DNA from: Massilia oculi
GTDB taxonomy: Bacteria > Pseudomonadota > Gammaproteobacteria > Burkholderiales > Burkholderiaceae_D
DNA length: 64,000 nt
Direction: 5' to 3'
Assembly: GCF_003143515.1 (NCBI RefSeq)
Contig: NZ_CP029343.1
Span: 2,790,001 to 2,854,000 of the forward strand
Shown here piece by piece: positions 7,082 to 16,382 of the stretch (the stretch's first letter is position 1; every line of letters begins with the position of its first letter). A program made the position numbers and the translations under genes. The notes below the pieces were generated by a model. It did no database searches and was not told where the DNA came from. It saw only the letters and a program-made list of their open reading frames with translations.

Positions 7082-8338
7082 ATGGTCACACCCCGCATCA
7101 CGGCGGCAGCCCGCGCACGGCTGTGCGCTGCTGCCTACGCGCTTGGACTGGCCGTCGTGCCGGCCCAGGCCGCCGCGCCGAAAGCGGAAGTCATTCACTG
7201 GTGGACCTCCGGCGGGGAATCGAGCGCCGTCAAGCAGGTCGCCCAGGCCTACCGCGCCGCCGGCGGCGTGTGGATCGACAGTGCCATCGCCGGCGGCGAC
7301 CAGTCGCGCGCCGTCACCATCAACCGCATCATCGGCGGCAATCCGCCGACCGCCGCCCAGTTCAACACGTCCAAGCAGTTCACCGACGTCATCGAGCAGG
7401 ACATGCTCAACAACGTCGACCTGGTCGCCAAGGCCCAGGACTGGGACCGCATCCTGCCCGAGCCGCTGATCGACGTGATCAAGCACGATGGCCACTACTA
7501 CGCGGTGCCGCTCAACATCCACATGCAGACCTGGATCTGGTACTCGAAGGCCGCCTTCCAGAAGGCCGGCATCGACAAGGAGCCGGCCAGCATCGACGAA
7601 CTGTTCGCCGCGCTCGACAAGCTCAAGGCAGCCGGCCTGGTGCCGCTGGCCCACGGCGGCCAGTCGTGGCAGGAGACCGTGCTGTTCTCGGCCCTGCTGG
7701 CCAATATCGGCGGGCGCGAGCTGTACCTGAAAGTGATCCGCGACCGCGACCAGGCCACCATCCTCTCACCGCAGTTTCGTACTGTGCTGCTCGCCTTCAA
7801 GCGCATGAAGTCCTATGTCGATCCAGGCTCGCCCGGCCGCAACTGGAACGACGCCACCGCGATGCTCATCGCTGGCCGTGCCGGCTTCCAGGTGATGGGC
7901 GACTGGGCCAAGGGCGAGTTCACCAACGCCGGCCAGCTGCCCGGCCAGCACTACGGCTGCATCCCCGGCCTCAAGCCCGACACACCCTACCTGATGCAGG
8001 GCGACGTGTTCGTCTTCCCGCGCACGAACAAGGCCGATGCGATCAAGGCCCAGCAACTGCTGGCCAACGTCGTGTCGCAGCCCGGGCTGCAAGTCGCGTT
8101 CAGTAAGCTGAAAGGCTCGATCCCGGTGCGTCTGGATGCCGATGCGTCGCAGCTCGACCTGTGCGCGCAGAAGGGCATCGAGATCGTCAAGGACCGCAGC
8201 CGCCAGCTGGGCGTCACCGAGGTCTACCTGACCCCGGACCAGAACGGCGCCATGCAGGACATCCTGACCGCCTATTGGAATATGGACATGAATGTCGACC
8301 GGGTCCAGCGCAGCATCGCCAACGCCCTCAAATACTGA
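7082..8338 (+). CDS. Sugar ABC transporter, periplasmic substrate-binding protein
   Basis: 418 residues from ATG 7082, chosen because GGAG stands five bases upstream; an in-frame ATG at 7061 lacks a ribosome site. The N-terminus is a signal peptide (basic start, Ala/Leu core, AQA-AAP cleavage region near residue 30). The body is a family-1 solute-binding protein: VIHWWTSGGESSAVKQ at the start, and Trp-rich MQTWIWYSKAAFQKAG and LAHGGQSWQ segments in the middle. It is the first gene of an importer operon with two permeases and an ATPase. Context (beta-glucosidases, glucokinase, LacI regulator) points to glucose, cellobiose or short beta-glucosides as ligand. Confidence 0.9.
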   Translation: MVTPRITAAARARLCAAAYALGLAVVPAQAAAPKAEVIHWWTSGGESSAVKQVAQAYRAAGGVWIDSAIAGGDQSRAVTINRIIGGNPPTAAQFNTSKQFTDVIEQDMLNNVDLVAKAQDWDRILPEPLIDVIKHDGHYYAVPLNIHMQTWIWYSKAAFQKAGIDKEPASIDELFAALDKLKAAGLVPLAHGGQSWQETVLFSALLANIGGRELYLKVIRDRDQATILSPQFRTVLLAFKRMKSYVDPGSPGRNWNDATAMLIAGRAGFQVMGDWAKGEFTNAGQLPGQHYGCIPGLKPDTPYLMQGDVFVFPRTNKADAIKAQQLLANVVSQPGLQVAFSKLKGSIPVRLDADASQLDLCAQKGIEIVKDRSRQLGVTEVYLTPDQNGAMQDILTAYWNMDMNVDRVQRSIANALKY

Positions 8339-8342
8339 CGCC

Positions 8343-9236
8343 ATGCTCGCCCAACGCCATCAAGTCCGCCTCGCCCCTCATATCGCCCTCCTGCCGATGG
8401 CGCTGGTGGTGCTGGGCGCCTACATCGGCGGCGCGATGTGGACCTTGCGCACCTCGTTCACGGCCTCGCGCACCTTCCCGTCCGACAGCTTCATCGGCGC
8501 GGCGCAGTACGTGCGCCTGTTCGACAACGAGCGCTGGCTGCTGTCGCTGCACAACCTCGCCGTCTACGGCGTCGCCTTCATCCTCGCCTGCATGATCATC
8601 GGCTTCCTGCTGGCCGTCTTCATCGACCAGAACGTCAAGGGCGAAGGCCTGCTGCGCACCGTGTTCCTGTACCCGTATGCGATGTCCTTCATCGCCACCG
8701 GCCTCGTATGGCAATGGCTGCTGGCGCCCGGCAGCGGCATCGAAGGCGCCGTGCGCCGGATGGGCTTCGAGGGCTTCTCGTTCGACTGGATCGTGCACCA
8801 GGACCTGGTGATCTACACCGTCGTCATCGCCACCGTATGGCAGGCCTCGGGCCTGGTGATGGCGCTGATGCTGGCCGGCCTGCGCGGCATCGATCCCGAA
8901 ATTTATAAAGCCGCGCGCCTGGACGGCATCCCGGCCTGGCGCGTCTATCTGCAGATCGTCCTGCCGATGCTGGGCCCGTCGGTTGCCACCGTATTCCTGC
9001 TGCTGTCCACCGCGGTAGTGAAACTGTTCGACGCCGTGGTCGCGATGACCCAGGGCGGCCCCGGCATCGCCAGCGAAGTGCCGGCCAAGTTCATCATGGA
9101 CCACCTGTTCCTGCGTTCGAACATCGGCCTGGCCTCGGCCGGCGCGGTCACGCTCCTGATCCCGGTGCTGGCCCTGCTCGCGCCCTATGCCTATGCGCGC
9201 AGCCGCCGCGCGCGCCTGAACGGAGGCCACGCATGA
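8343..9236 (+). CDS. Sugar ABC transporter permease, MalF type
   Basis: A 297-residue inner-membrane permease starting four bases after the stop of the binding-protein gene. Six hydrophobic segments are visible. The conserved cytoplasmic EAA loop reads GIDPEIYKAARLDGIPAWRV near residues 185-205, the site that docks on the ATPase. Its TGA overlaps the next gene's ATG (ATGA), showing tight coupling. It forms a heterodimeric channel with the following permease. Confidence 0.9.
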   Translation: MLAQRHQVRLAPHIALLPMALVVLGAYIGGAMWTLRTSFTASRTFPSDSFIGAAQYVRLFDNERWLLSLHNLAVYGVAFILACMIIGFLLAVFIDQNVKGEGLLRTVFLYPYAMSFIATGLVWQWLLAPGSGIEGAVRRMGFEGFSFDWIVHQDLVIYTVVIATVWQASGLVMALMLAGLRGIDPEIYKAARLDGIPAWRVYLQIVLPMLGPSVATVFLLLSTAVVKLFDAVVAMTQGGPGIASEVPAKFIMDHLFLRSNIGLASAGAVTLLIPVLALLAPYAYARSRRARLNGGHA

Positions 9237-10129
9237 GCCACCATTCGTTGCAGGCGATCGCGCCACCCATGCCAGGCCAATCCACCCGGACCGCGCGCCG
9301 CAAGCGCATGTTCACCCCGGCGCGCCTCGGCGTCTATGCCTTCCTGTTCAGTGCCGCCCTGTTCTTCCTGCTGCCGCTGTACGTCATGATCATCACCTCG
9401 TTCAAGCCGATGGAAGAGATCAGGATGGGGAACGTGTTCGCCATGCCCGCTGCCGCGACGCTCGAGCCATGGCGCGCGGCCTGGGGCGCGGTCAGCCATG
9501 GCTTCTGGAATTCGGTGGCGATCGCCGTGCCCAGCACCGTGATCCCGATCCTGCTCGGCGCCGTCAACGGCTACGCGCTGTCGTTCTGGCGTCCGCGCGG
9601 CGCGAATGTGCTGTTCGGCGTGCTGCTGGCCGGCGCCTTCATCCCGGTGCAGGTCATGATCTATCCGCTGGTGTGGATGATGGCGCATGCCGGCGTGTTC
9701 GGTTCGCTGCCGGCGATCGTGGTCGTCCACGTCATTTTCGGCATGCCGCTCATGACGCTCCTGTTCCGCAACTACTATGCCTCGGTACCGCACGAGCTGT
9801 TCCAGGCCGCGCGCATCGACGGTGGCGGCTTCTGGCGCATCTTTATTCAAGTGATGCTGCCGATGTCGCTGCCGATCATCGTCGTGGCCGCGATCATGCA
9901 GGTCACCGGCGTCTGGAACGACTACATCCTCGGCCTGGTGTTCGCCGGCCGCGAGAACCTGCCGATGACGGTCCAGCTGAACAACGTGATCAACACCACC
10001 ACCGGCACCCGCCTGTACAACGTCAATATGGCAGCGACCATCCTGACGGCCGCGGTGCCGCTGGCGATCTACTTCATCTCCGGACGCTGGTTCGTGCGCG
10101 GCATTGCCGCCGGCGCCGTGAAAGGCTGA
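9233..10129 (+). CDS. Sugar ABC transporter permease, MalG type
   Basis: A 298-residue permease overlapping the previous gene by four bases. The cytoplasmic N-terminus is followed by six membrane segments; the EAA loop reads ELFQAARIDGGGFWRIF near residues 185-200. The C-terminus ends SGRWFVRGIAAGAVKG, the GAVKG tail typical of MalG-type permeases. Partner of the MalF-type permease. Confidence 0.92.
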   Translation: MSHHSLQAIAPPMPGQSTRTARRKRMFTPARLGVYAFLFSAALFFLLPLYVMIITSFKPMEEIRMGNVFAMPAAATLEPWRAAWGAVSHGFWNSVAIAVPSTVIPILLGAVNGYALSFWRPRGANVLFGVLLAGAFIPVQVMIYPLVWMMAHAGVFGSLPAIVVVHVIFGMPLMTLLFRNYYASVPHELFQAARIDGGGFWRIFIQVMLPMSLPIIVVAAIMQVTGVWNDYILGLVFAGRENLPMTVQLNNVINTTTGTRLYNVNMAATILTAAVPLAIYFISGRWFVRGIAAGAVKG

Positions 10130-10134
10130 CCCCC

Positions 10135-11181
10135 ATGTCGAACGTCCACCTGCGCAAACTGTGCATCACCCGCGGCAATCAAGAAATCATACGAGATCTC
10201 GATTTGCAGATCGAACCGGGCGAATTCCTCGTGCTGCTCGGCCCTTCGGGCTGCGGCAAGTCGACCCTGTTGCACAGCATCGCCGGCCTGATCGACCTGT
10301 CCGGCGGCGCGATCGAGATCGGCGGGCGCGACATGAGCTACGCCGACCCGAGCGAGCGCGGGATCGGCATGGTGTTCCAGTCGTACGCGCTGTACCCGAC
10401 CATGACGGTCGAGAAGAATATGTCGTTCGGCCTCAAGATCGCCGGCACGCCGAAGGCGGAAGTAGCGCGCCGCGTGCGCAAGACGGCCGAGATGCTGCAG
10501 CTCGACGCCCTGTTGGAGCGCAAGCCGTCCCAGCTCTCGGGCGGCCAGCGCCAGCGCGTGGCGATCGGCCGCGCGCTGGTGCGCGAGGCCGGCGTCTACC
10601 TGTTCGACGAACCGCTGTCGAACCTGGACGCCAAGCTGCGCGCCGAACTGCGGCGCGAACTGAAAATGCTGCACCAGGCGCTCGGTTCGACCATGATCTA
10701 CGTGACCCACGACCAGGCCGAGGCGATGACGCTCGCGACCCGCATCGTGGTGATGCAGGCGGGTCGCATCCAGCAGATCGGCACGCCGGCCGAGGTGTAT
10801 GACACCCCCGCCAACCGCTTCGTGGCCGGCTTCCTCGGTTCGCCCTCGATGAATTTCATCGACGGCAGCATCGATGCGCAGGGCCGCTTCAGCGCCGGTG
10901 CGATCACGCTGCCACTCGCGGCCGGGGCGAAGGCCGGCGCGGTGACGCTGGCCGCGCGCCCGGAACACATCCACGTCGACGACAACGGTCCCTTGCACGC
11001 GACGGTCACCCTGGTCGAACCGATGGGCAACCACCAGGTGGTGTGGCTCGACTGCGGCGGACAGGCACTGTCGTGCATCGAGCACGATGGACGTTCGCTG
11101 GCGTCCGGCCAGGCGGTACGCTTCGCGATCGACACCGGCCGTGTTTCGTTGTTCGATCCTAAAAACGGTCAAAGGTCATGA
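10135..11181 (+). CDS. Sugar ABC transporter ATPase, MalK/UgpC type
   Basis: 348 residues from ATG 10135. Motifs are Walker A GPSGCGKST, Q-loop VFQSYALYP, signature LSGGQRQR, Walker B VYLFDEPLSNLD and switch His in VTHDQAEA. A C-terminal TOBE/OB region (about 235-348) is present, as in MalK and MsmK proteins that energise several CUT1 importers. It is the last gene of the importer operon. A longer in-frame extension upstream overlaps the MalG gene and is not coding. Confidence 0.95.
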   Translation: MSNVHLRKLCITRGNQEIIRDLDLQIEPGEFLVLLGPSGCGKSTLLHSIAGLIDLSGGAIEIGGRDMSYADPSERGIGMVFQSYALYPTMTVEKNMSFGLKIAGTPKAEVARRVRKTAEMLQLDALLERKPSQLSGGQRQRVAIGRALVREAGVYLFDEPLSNLDAKLRAELRRELKMLHQALGSTMIYVTHDQAEAMTLATRIVVMQAGRIQQIGTPAEVYDTPANRFVAGFLGSPSMNFIDGSIDAQGRFSAGAITLPLAAGAKAGAVTLAARPEHIHVDDNGPLHATVTLVEPMGNHQVVWLDCGGQALSCIEHDGRSLASGQAVRFAIDTGRVSLFDPKNGQRS

Positions 11182-11261
11182 TGGATGGGTGCGATCCGTA
11201 CGCGGATGCAGTATGCTTGGCGGTTGTTTTGATTAACGTATTCATCGGATAGGGATCGCAG

Positions 11262-12314
11262 GTGGCGACAATCAAGGACGTAGCGCGGCTGGCTGGGGTA
11301 GGTCTCGGCACCGCTTCGCGCGTGGTCAGCGGCAAGGGCTCGGTATCGCCGGCCACGCTCGAACGCGTGCGCAAGGCGATCGACGAGCTGGGCTTTCGCC
11401 CGTCGCACGCGGCGCGCGCCCTGCTGTCCGGCACCAGCCGGATGGTCGGCGTCTACATCCCGGTGTTGTCCGGCACCTTCTACACGCCGATCCTGCAGAT
11501 CATCGACACCGAGCTGCGCGCGGCCGGCCTGCACATGGTGGTCGCCTTCGGCGTCGGCCTAGGCGATGCGCGCAACCAGGCCATCGAAGGCATCGAATTC
11601 CTGATCGAGCGCGGCTGCGACGGCCTGATCATGATGACCAGCGCCCTGCTCGATGAAGACATCGCCGCCCTGGGCGGCAAGCGGCGCCTGATCGTCGCCC
11701 TGAACCACGATTTCAAGGACATCCCGGAGCAGTGCTTCACGGTCGACCATGCGCAGGGCGGCCGCCTGGCGGCGCGCACCCTGCTCGACCACGGTCACCG
11801 CGACATCGCCGTCATCGCCGGTCCGAGCGCGCTGCTCGACAACGTGGCGCGCGTCGACGGCTTCATGCACGAGCTGAAGGCCGACGGCATCGATACCGAT
11901 AAGGTGTGGCTGGTCGAGAGCGACTTCTCGCCGCAGGGCGGCTGGCATGCCGCCAAGGCCCTGGTCGAATCGAAGACGCCGTGCACCGCGCTGTTCTGCG
12001 CCAACGACGAGATGGCGGTCGGCGCCCTGTCCTACTTCCAGGAAGCCGGCATCAGCGTGCCGCGCGACCTGTCGGTGATCGGCTACGACGACACGCCGAG
12101 CGCGGATTTCTCGGCGCCGCGCCTGACGTCGGTGCACATGCCGTGGCGCGAGATGACGCAGAACGGCATCAACGCCCTGCTCAACCGCTGCTACGACCTG
12201 AAACGCCCGGTGGCGCGCTCGTTCCCGGTCGGCGTCACCATGCGCGCCTCGCTGGCCAGGATCGGTGGCGACAAGCCGAAACGCGCCGGCAAGACGGCAA
12301 GTAAAAAGAAATGA
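11262..12314 (+). CDS. LacI-family transcriptional regulator
   Basis: 350 residues starting at GTG 11262 with AGGGAT upstream. The LacI HTH occupies residues 1-55 (TIKDVARLAGVGLGTASRVVSGKGSVSPATLERV). The hinge helix (RPSHAARALLSGTSRMVGVYIP) and a periplasmic-binding-like effector domain follow, ending in a Lys-rich tail. It lies between the importer operon and the glycosidase operon and is the only LacI protein in the window. It is the natural candidate for binding the TGGWAACGTTTCCA operators upstream of the ABC, TonB-receptor and deacetylase units, and perhaps the AAGCTT variants before the GH1 gene. The inducer is probably glucose, cellobiose or another glucoside (inferred). Confidence 0.92.
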   Translation: MATIKDVARLAGVGLGTASRVVSGKGSVSPATLERVRKAIDELGFRPSHAARALLSGTSRMVGVYIPVLSGTFYTPILQIIDTELRAAGLHMVVAFGVGLGDARNQAIEGIEFLIERGCDGLIMMTSALLDEDIAALGGKRRLIVALNHDFKDIPEQCFTVDHAQGGRLAARTLLDHGHRDIAVIAGPSALLDNVARVDGFMHELKADGIDTDKVWLVESDFSPQGGWHAAKALVESKTPCTALFCANDEMAVGALSYFQEAGISVPRDLSVIGYDDTPSADFSAPRLTSVHMPWREMTQNGINALLNRCYDLKRPVARSFPVGVTMRASLARIGGDKPKRAGKTASKKK

Positions 12315-12369
12315 GGCTGGCATGCGACGCTCCGGCGGGCCGCACGCGGCCATTTTTTTGGCACCAGAC

Positions 12370-12383
12370 TGGAAAGCTTTCCA
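12370..12383. promoter_or_regulatory. LacI-type operator (AAGCTT type), site 1
   Basis: TGGAAAGCTTTCCA is a perfect 14-bp palindrome upstream of the GH1 gene. Its centre differs from the AACGTT operators elsewhere in the window. It is paired with a second site 20 bases away. Confidence 0.65.
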
Positions 12384-12389
12384 ATGAAT

Positions 12390-12403
12390 TGGTAAGCTTT
12401 CCC
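12390..12403. promoter_or_regulatory. LacI-type operator (AAGCTT type), site 2
   Basis: TGGTAAGCTTTCCC is an imperfect copy of site 1 with centres 20 bp apart, so two dimers would bind almost on the same face of the helix. Both lie 40-75 bases before the GH1 start. Confidence 0.6.
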
Positions 12404-12444
12404 AAACATTTAATCAGAACATACCCATTACCTGAAGCGAGACC

Positions 12445-13809
12445 ATGACCACTGCCAACCGACCCGAGCCTTCCGCGCCGCAGCGCAGCGATTTCGCCCG
12501 CGATTTCCTGTGGGGTTGCGCCACCTCGTCCTACCAGATCGAAGGCGCCGGCCGTGAAGACGGTCGCGTGGAATCGATCTGGGACCGCTTCGCCGCCACC
12601 CCCGGCACGATCCGCGACGGCTCCGATGGGATGAATGCCTGCGACCACTACCACCGCTGGCCGGAAGACTTCGACATCGCGCGCGGCATGGGCCTGAACG
12701 CCTACCGCTTCTCGTTCGCCTGGCCGCGCATCTACACCGGCATCAAGGGCCAGCCGAACCAGAAGGGGCTGGATTTCTATTCGCGCCTGGTCGACGGCAT
12801 GCTCGAACGGGGCCTGGAGCCATGGGCCACGCTGTATCACTGGGACCTGCCGCAGGCGCTGCAGGATGCGGGCGGCTGGGAGAATCGCGCCACCATCGAC
12901 GCCTTCCTCGATTACACCGACGCCATGACGCGCACGCTGGGCGACCGGGTCAAGCACTGGATCACCCACAACGAACCATGGTGCACGGCGATCATCGGCA
13001 ACTTCGAAGGCTGGCATGCGCCGGGCAAGACCGACCTCAAGGCGGCCCTGCAGGTCGCGCACAACGTGCTGGTCTCGCACGGCAAGGCGGTGCCGCTGAT
13101 CCGCGCGAACGTGCCGGATGCGAAAGTGGGCATGGCGGTCAGCCTGCACCCGCTGCGCGCCGCCAGCGACAGCGACCAGGACAAGGCCGCGATGGAACGC
13201 CACGACGGCCTGCGCTACCGCTGGTTCCTCGACCCGCTGTTCGGCCGCGGTTACCCGGAAGCCACGCGCGAACGGTTCGGCGCCGCGGCGCCCGACGTCG
13301 CGCCGGGCGATATGGAAGCGATCGCCGTCAAGACCGACTTCATGGGCGTGAATTACTACTTCCCCGAAGTGATCAGGCACGAGGCCGGCCACGCCCCGCT
13401 CGACGCGAAAGTGCTGCCGACCACCAGCGGCGAGATCACCGCGATGGGCTGGCCGGTGTCGCCGGAAGGCTTCACCGAACTCCTCACCCGCATCGAGAAC
13501 GACTACCACCCGGGCCCGATGTACGTCACCGAGAACGGTTCTGCCTTCGAGGATACCGTCGGCCCGGATGGCGAGATCGACGACGTCCAGCGCCGCCACT
13601 ACCTGATGCGCCACCTGGCCGCCATGAAGGATGCGATCGACGCGGGCGCGCCGATCAAGGGCTACTTCGCCTGGAGCCTGCTCGACAACTTCGAATGGGC
13701 CGAAGGCTATCTGCGCCGCTTCGGCCTGGTGCACATCGATTACGCCACCCAGCAACGCCGCCTGAAGAACAGCGGCAAATGGTATGGTTCCTTCCTGCGC
13801 CAGGAATGA
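12445..13809 (+). CDS. GH1 beta-glucosidase
   Basis: A 454-residue cytoplasmic family-1 glycoside hydrolase of normal length. The N-terminal signature FLWGCATSSYQIEG binds the substrate. The acid/base Glu177 lies in THNEPWC and the nucleophile Glu363 in YVTENG; the C-terminal WSLLDNFEWAEGY loop is intact. There is no signal peptide. It should split cellobiose, laminaribiose or aryl glucosides taken up by the importer into glucose. It starts a plus-strand unit with GH3, glucokinase and the MFS transporter, behind two LacI-type operators. Confidence 0.95.
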   Translation: MTTANRPEPSAPQRSDFARDFLWGCATSSYQIEGAGREDGRVESIWDRFAATPGTIRDGSDGMNACDHYHRWPEDFDIARGMGLNAYRFSFAWPRIYTGIKGQPNQKGLDFYSRLVDGMLERGLEPWATLYHWDLPQALQDAGGWENRATIDAFLDYTDAMTRTLGDRVKHWITHNEPWCTAIIGNFEGWHAPGKTDLKAALQVAHNVLVSHGKAVPLIRANVPDAKVGMAVSLHPLRAASDSDQDKAAMERHDGLRYRWFLDPLFGRGYPEATRERFGAAAPDVAPGDMEAIAVKTDFMGVNYYFPEVIRHEAGHAPLDAKVLPTTSGEITAMGWPVSPEGFTELLTRIENDYHPGPMYVTENGSAFEDTVGPDGEIDDVQRRHYLMRHLAAMKDAIDAGAPIKGYFAWSLLDNFEWAEGYLRRFGLVHIDYATQQRRLKNSGKWYGSFLRQE

Positions 13810-13859
13810 GCTTTCACGAACAAGCTTCTACTTCAACGAACAATAAAGCGAGACAACCC

Positions 13860-16382
13860 ATGACCTTCAAGCTTCGTCCTTCCACGCTGGCCCTCTCCAT
13901 CGCCCTGGCCCTGCCGGCCATCTGCGGCGCCGCCGCCCCGGTCGACACCAGGCTGGCCGACTGGCCGCGCGTGACCAGCGCCATCAAGAAGGACGACGCG
14001 ATCGAGAAGCGGGTCCAGGAAATCGTCGGCAAGATGACCCTGGCCCAGAAGGTCGGCCAGATGACCCAGCCCGAGATCAAGACCACCAAACCGGAGGACG
14101 TGACCAAGTATTACCTCGGTTCGGTCCTGAACGGCGGCGGCAGCTGGCCAAACAATAACAAGGCGGCCGACGCGAAGGAATGGCTGGCGCTGGCCCAGGC
14201 CTACCACGAGGCCTCGATGAAGACCGATATGGCGATCAAGGTGCCGGTGGTGTGGGGCACGGACGCGGTCCACGGCCACAACAACGTGCCGGGCGCGACC
14301 CTGTTCCCGCACAATATCGGCCTGGGCGCGGCGCGCAATCCGCAGCTGATGCGCGAGATCGGCGCCGCCACCGCCAGGGCGGTGCGCGCGACCGGCATCG
14401 CCTGGGTCTTCGGCCCGACCCTGGCCGTGGTGCGCGACGACCGCTGGGGCCGCACCTATGAAAGCTATGCCGAGCATCCGGAAGTCGTGCGCAGCTATGC
14501 CGGCGAATACGTCAAGGGCATGCAGGGCGTGTTCAAGGACGACGCCAACACCATCGCCACCGCCAAGCACTTCATCGGCGACGGCGGCACGAAGAATGGC
14601 AAGGACCGCGGCGTGACCGAGACCCCGGAACGCGACCTGATCAACATCCACGGCGCCGGCTACTTCCCGGCCCTGGAAGCGGGCGCCCAGACCGTGATGT
14701 CCTCGTTTAACAGCTGGCTAGACACCGCCAGCGGCAAGGAATACGGCAAGCTCCACGGCAGCAAGTACGCGCTGACCGACATCCTCAAGGTCAAGATGGG
14801 CTTCGACGGCTTCGTCGTCACCGACTGGAACGGCATCGGCGAGGTGAAAGGCTGCCGCAACGACAGCTGCGCCCAGGCGATCAACGCCGGCAACGACATG
14901 ATCATGGTGCCGGACGACTGGAAGGCATTCATCGCCAACACCATCAAGCAGGTGGAAAGCGGCGAGATCCCGATGTCGCGCATCGACGACGCCGTGTCGC
15001 GCATCATCCGCGTCAAGCTGCGCGCCGGCCTGTTCGACAAGAGCCCCGTGCAGAACGCCCATGCCGGCAAGGACGACGCGATGCAGGCGCGCGCATTGGC
15101 GCGCCAGGCGGTACGCGAATCGCTGGTGCTGCTCAAGAACGAAGGCCCGGCCCTGCCCCTGAAGCGCGGCCAGAAGATCCTCGTGGTCGGCAAGAGCGCC
15201 GACGAGCTGTCGAACCAGAGCGGCGGCTGGTCGATCACCTGGCAGGGCACCGCCACCACCAATGCCGACTTCAAGAACGCCGACACCATCCTGACCGGCA
15301 TCCGTGAAGCGGCCGGCAAGGACAACGTCACCTTCAGCCTCGATGCCAAAGGCGTCGACGTCTCGAAGTTCGACGTCGTGATCGCCGTCATCGGCGAGCG
15401 TCCTTACGCGGAAGGCGACGGCGACATCCACCCGTCCGGCACCCTGCGCCACAGCAGCCGCTATCCGGAGGATCTCGCCGTGCTGAAAGCCGTCGGCGGC
15501 AAGGGCAAGCCGGTGGTCACGGTGATGGTCACCGGCCGTCCGGTGTTCGCCAACGACCTGCTCAACCTCTCGGACACCTTCATCTCGGCCTGGCTGCCGG
15601 GTTCCGAGGGCAAGGGCGTGTCGGACCTGCTGATCGAAGGCCAGCAACGCTACGACTTCCGCGGCGTGCTGCCGTTCTCGTGGCCGAAGTCGGCATGCCA
15701 GATCAAGCTGAACGTCGGCGACAAGGATTACGCGCCGCTGTTCGCCTACGGCTACGGCTTGAAGGCCGGCACGCGCTCCAAGCTGGGCAAGCTGGATGAA
15801 AGCTATCCGCAAGGCGGCTGCAGCGCCGGCAACACCTTCCCGGTGTTCAGCCAGGCCGACCGCATGAGCTATCCGCTGGCGATCCGCTCCGGCCAGCAGA
15901 CCACCGTGCTCGGCGCCGACCTGAACGCCAGCTTCAAGCTGCCGAACATCACCGTCACCACCGCCCAGGTCAATACGCAGCAGGACGCCAAGCTGGGCGC
16001 CTGGACCGGCCCGGCCACGCTGGAAGCGCGCGGCGCACGCGCCATCGTGTTGCCAAGCGCGGCGGTCAAGGATGGCGCGCTGCGCTTCGACACCATCGTC
16101 GCCAAGGCCCCGGCCGGCAAGGTGACGATCTCGATGCGCCAGGGTTCCACCAGCGTCGACCTGGATGCGACCGGCCTGTTCAAGCGCCTGGCCGTCGGCG
16201 CCAAGAACACCGTCGCGATTCCGCTGGCCTGCTTCCAGGCCAAGGGCCTCGACCTGGCCAAGGTCGATACGCCGTTCGCCGTCACCAGCGACGCCGCATT
16301 CTCGGCGGCCTTCGCCAATATCGAGATCGCCGGCGGCGCGGCGAAGGAAGCAGGCGCCGTGCAGTGCGGTGAACTGAAATGA
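13860..16382 (+). CDS. GH3 beta-glucosidase / exo-beta-glucanase (ExoP-like)
   Basis: 840 residues from ATG 13860, opening with a signal peptide (TLALSIALALPAICGAAA), so it acts in the periplasm or outside. The GH3 N-terminal barrel carries WGTDAVHGHNN, the KHFIGDGGT loop and the nucleophile Asp322 in GFVVTDWNG. The alpha/beta sandwich domain follows (SLVLLKNEGPALPLKRGQKILVVG). The extra C-terminal domain of about 180 residues is the galactose-binding-like extension seen in marine ExoP-type exo-1,3/1,4-beta-glucanases. It overlaps the glucokinase gene by ATGA. It likely trims beta-glucan oligomers made by the GH16 enzyme. Confidence 0.93.
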   Translation: MTFKLRPSTLALSIALALPAICGAAAPVDTRLADWPRVTSAIKKDDAIEKRVQEIVGKMTLAQKVGQMTQPEIKTTKPEDVTKYYLGSVLNGGGSWPNNNKAADAKEWLALAQAYHEASMKTDMAIKVPVVWGTDAVHGHNNVPGATLFPHNIGLGAARNPQLMREIGAATARAVRATGIAWVFGPTLAVVRDDRWGRTYESYAEHPEVVRSYAGEYVKGMQGVFKDDANTIATAKHFIGDGGTKNGKDRGVTETPERDLINIHGAGYFPALEAGAQTVMSSFNSWLDTASGKEYGKLHGSKYALTDILKVKMGFDGFVVTDWNGIGEVKGCRNDSCAQAINAGNDMIMVPDDWKAFIANTIKQVESGEIPMSRIDDAVSRIIRVKLRAGLFDKSPVQNAHAGKDDAMQARALARQAVRESLVLLKNEGPALPLKRGQKILVVGKSADELSNQSGGWSITWQGTATTNADFKNADTILTGIREAAGKDNVTFSLDAKGVDVSKFDVVIAVIGERPYAEGDGDIHPSGTLRHSSRYPEDLAVLKAVGGKGKPVVTVMVTGRPVFANDLLNLSDTFISAWLPGSEGKGVSDLLIEGQQRYDFRGVLPFSWPKSACQIKLNVGDKDYAPLFAYGYGLKAGTRSKLGKLDESYPQGGCSAGNTFPVFSQADRMSYPLAIRSGQQTTVLGADLNASFKLPNITVTTAQVNTQQDAKLGAWTGPATLEARGARAIVLPSAAVKDGALRFDTIVAKAPAGKVTISMRQGSTSVDLDATGLFKRLAVGAKNTVAIPLACFQAKGLDLAKVDTPFAVTSDAAFSAAFANIEIAGGAAKEAGAVQCGELK

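Noticed and set aside
9469..11181. Apparent 570-residue fusion ending in the ABC ATPase
   Set aside because: The first 222 codons are an out-of-frame reading of the MalG-type permease. The real ATPase starts at ATG 10135 right after the permease stop.
12822..13859. N-terminal extension of the GH3 protein into the GH1 gene
   Set aside because: The frame is open by chance because of GC content. The GH3 protein has a clear signal peptide starting at 13860, and the upstream translation is Arg/Pro-rich nonsense.
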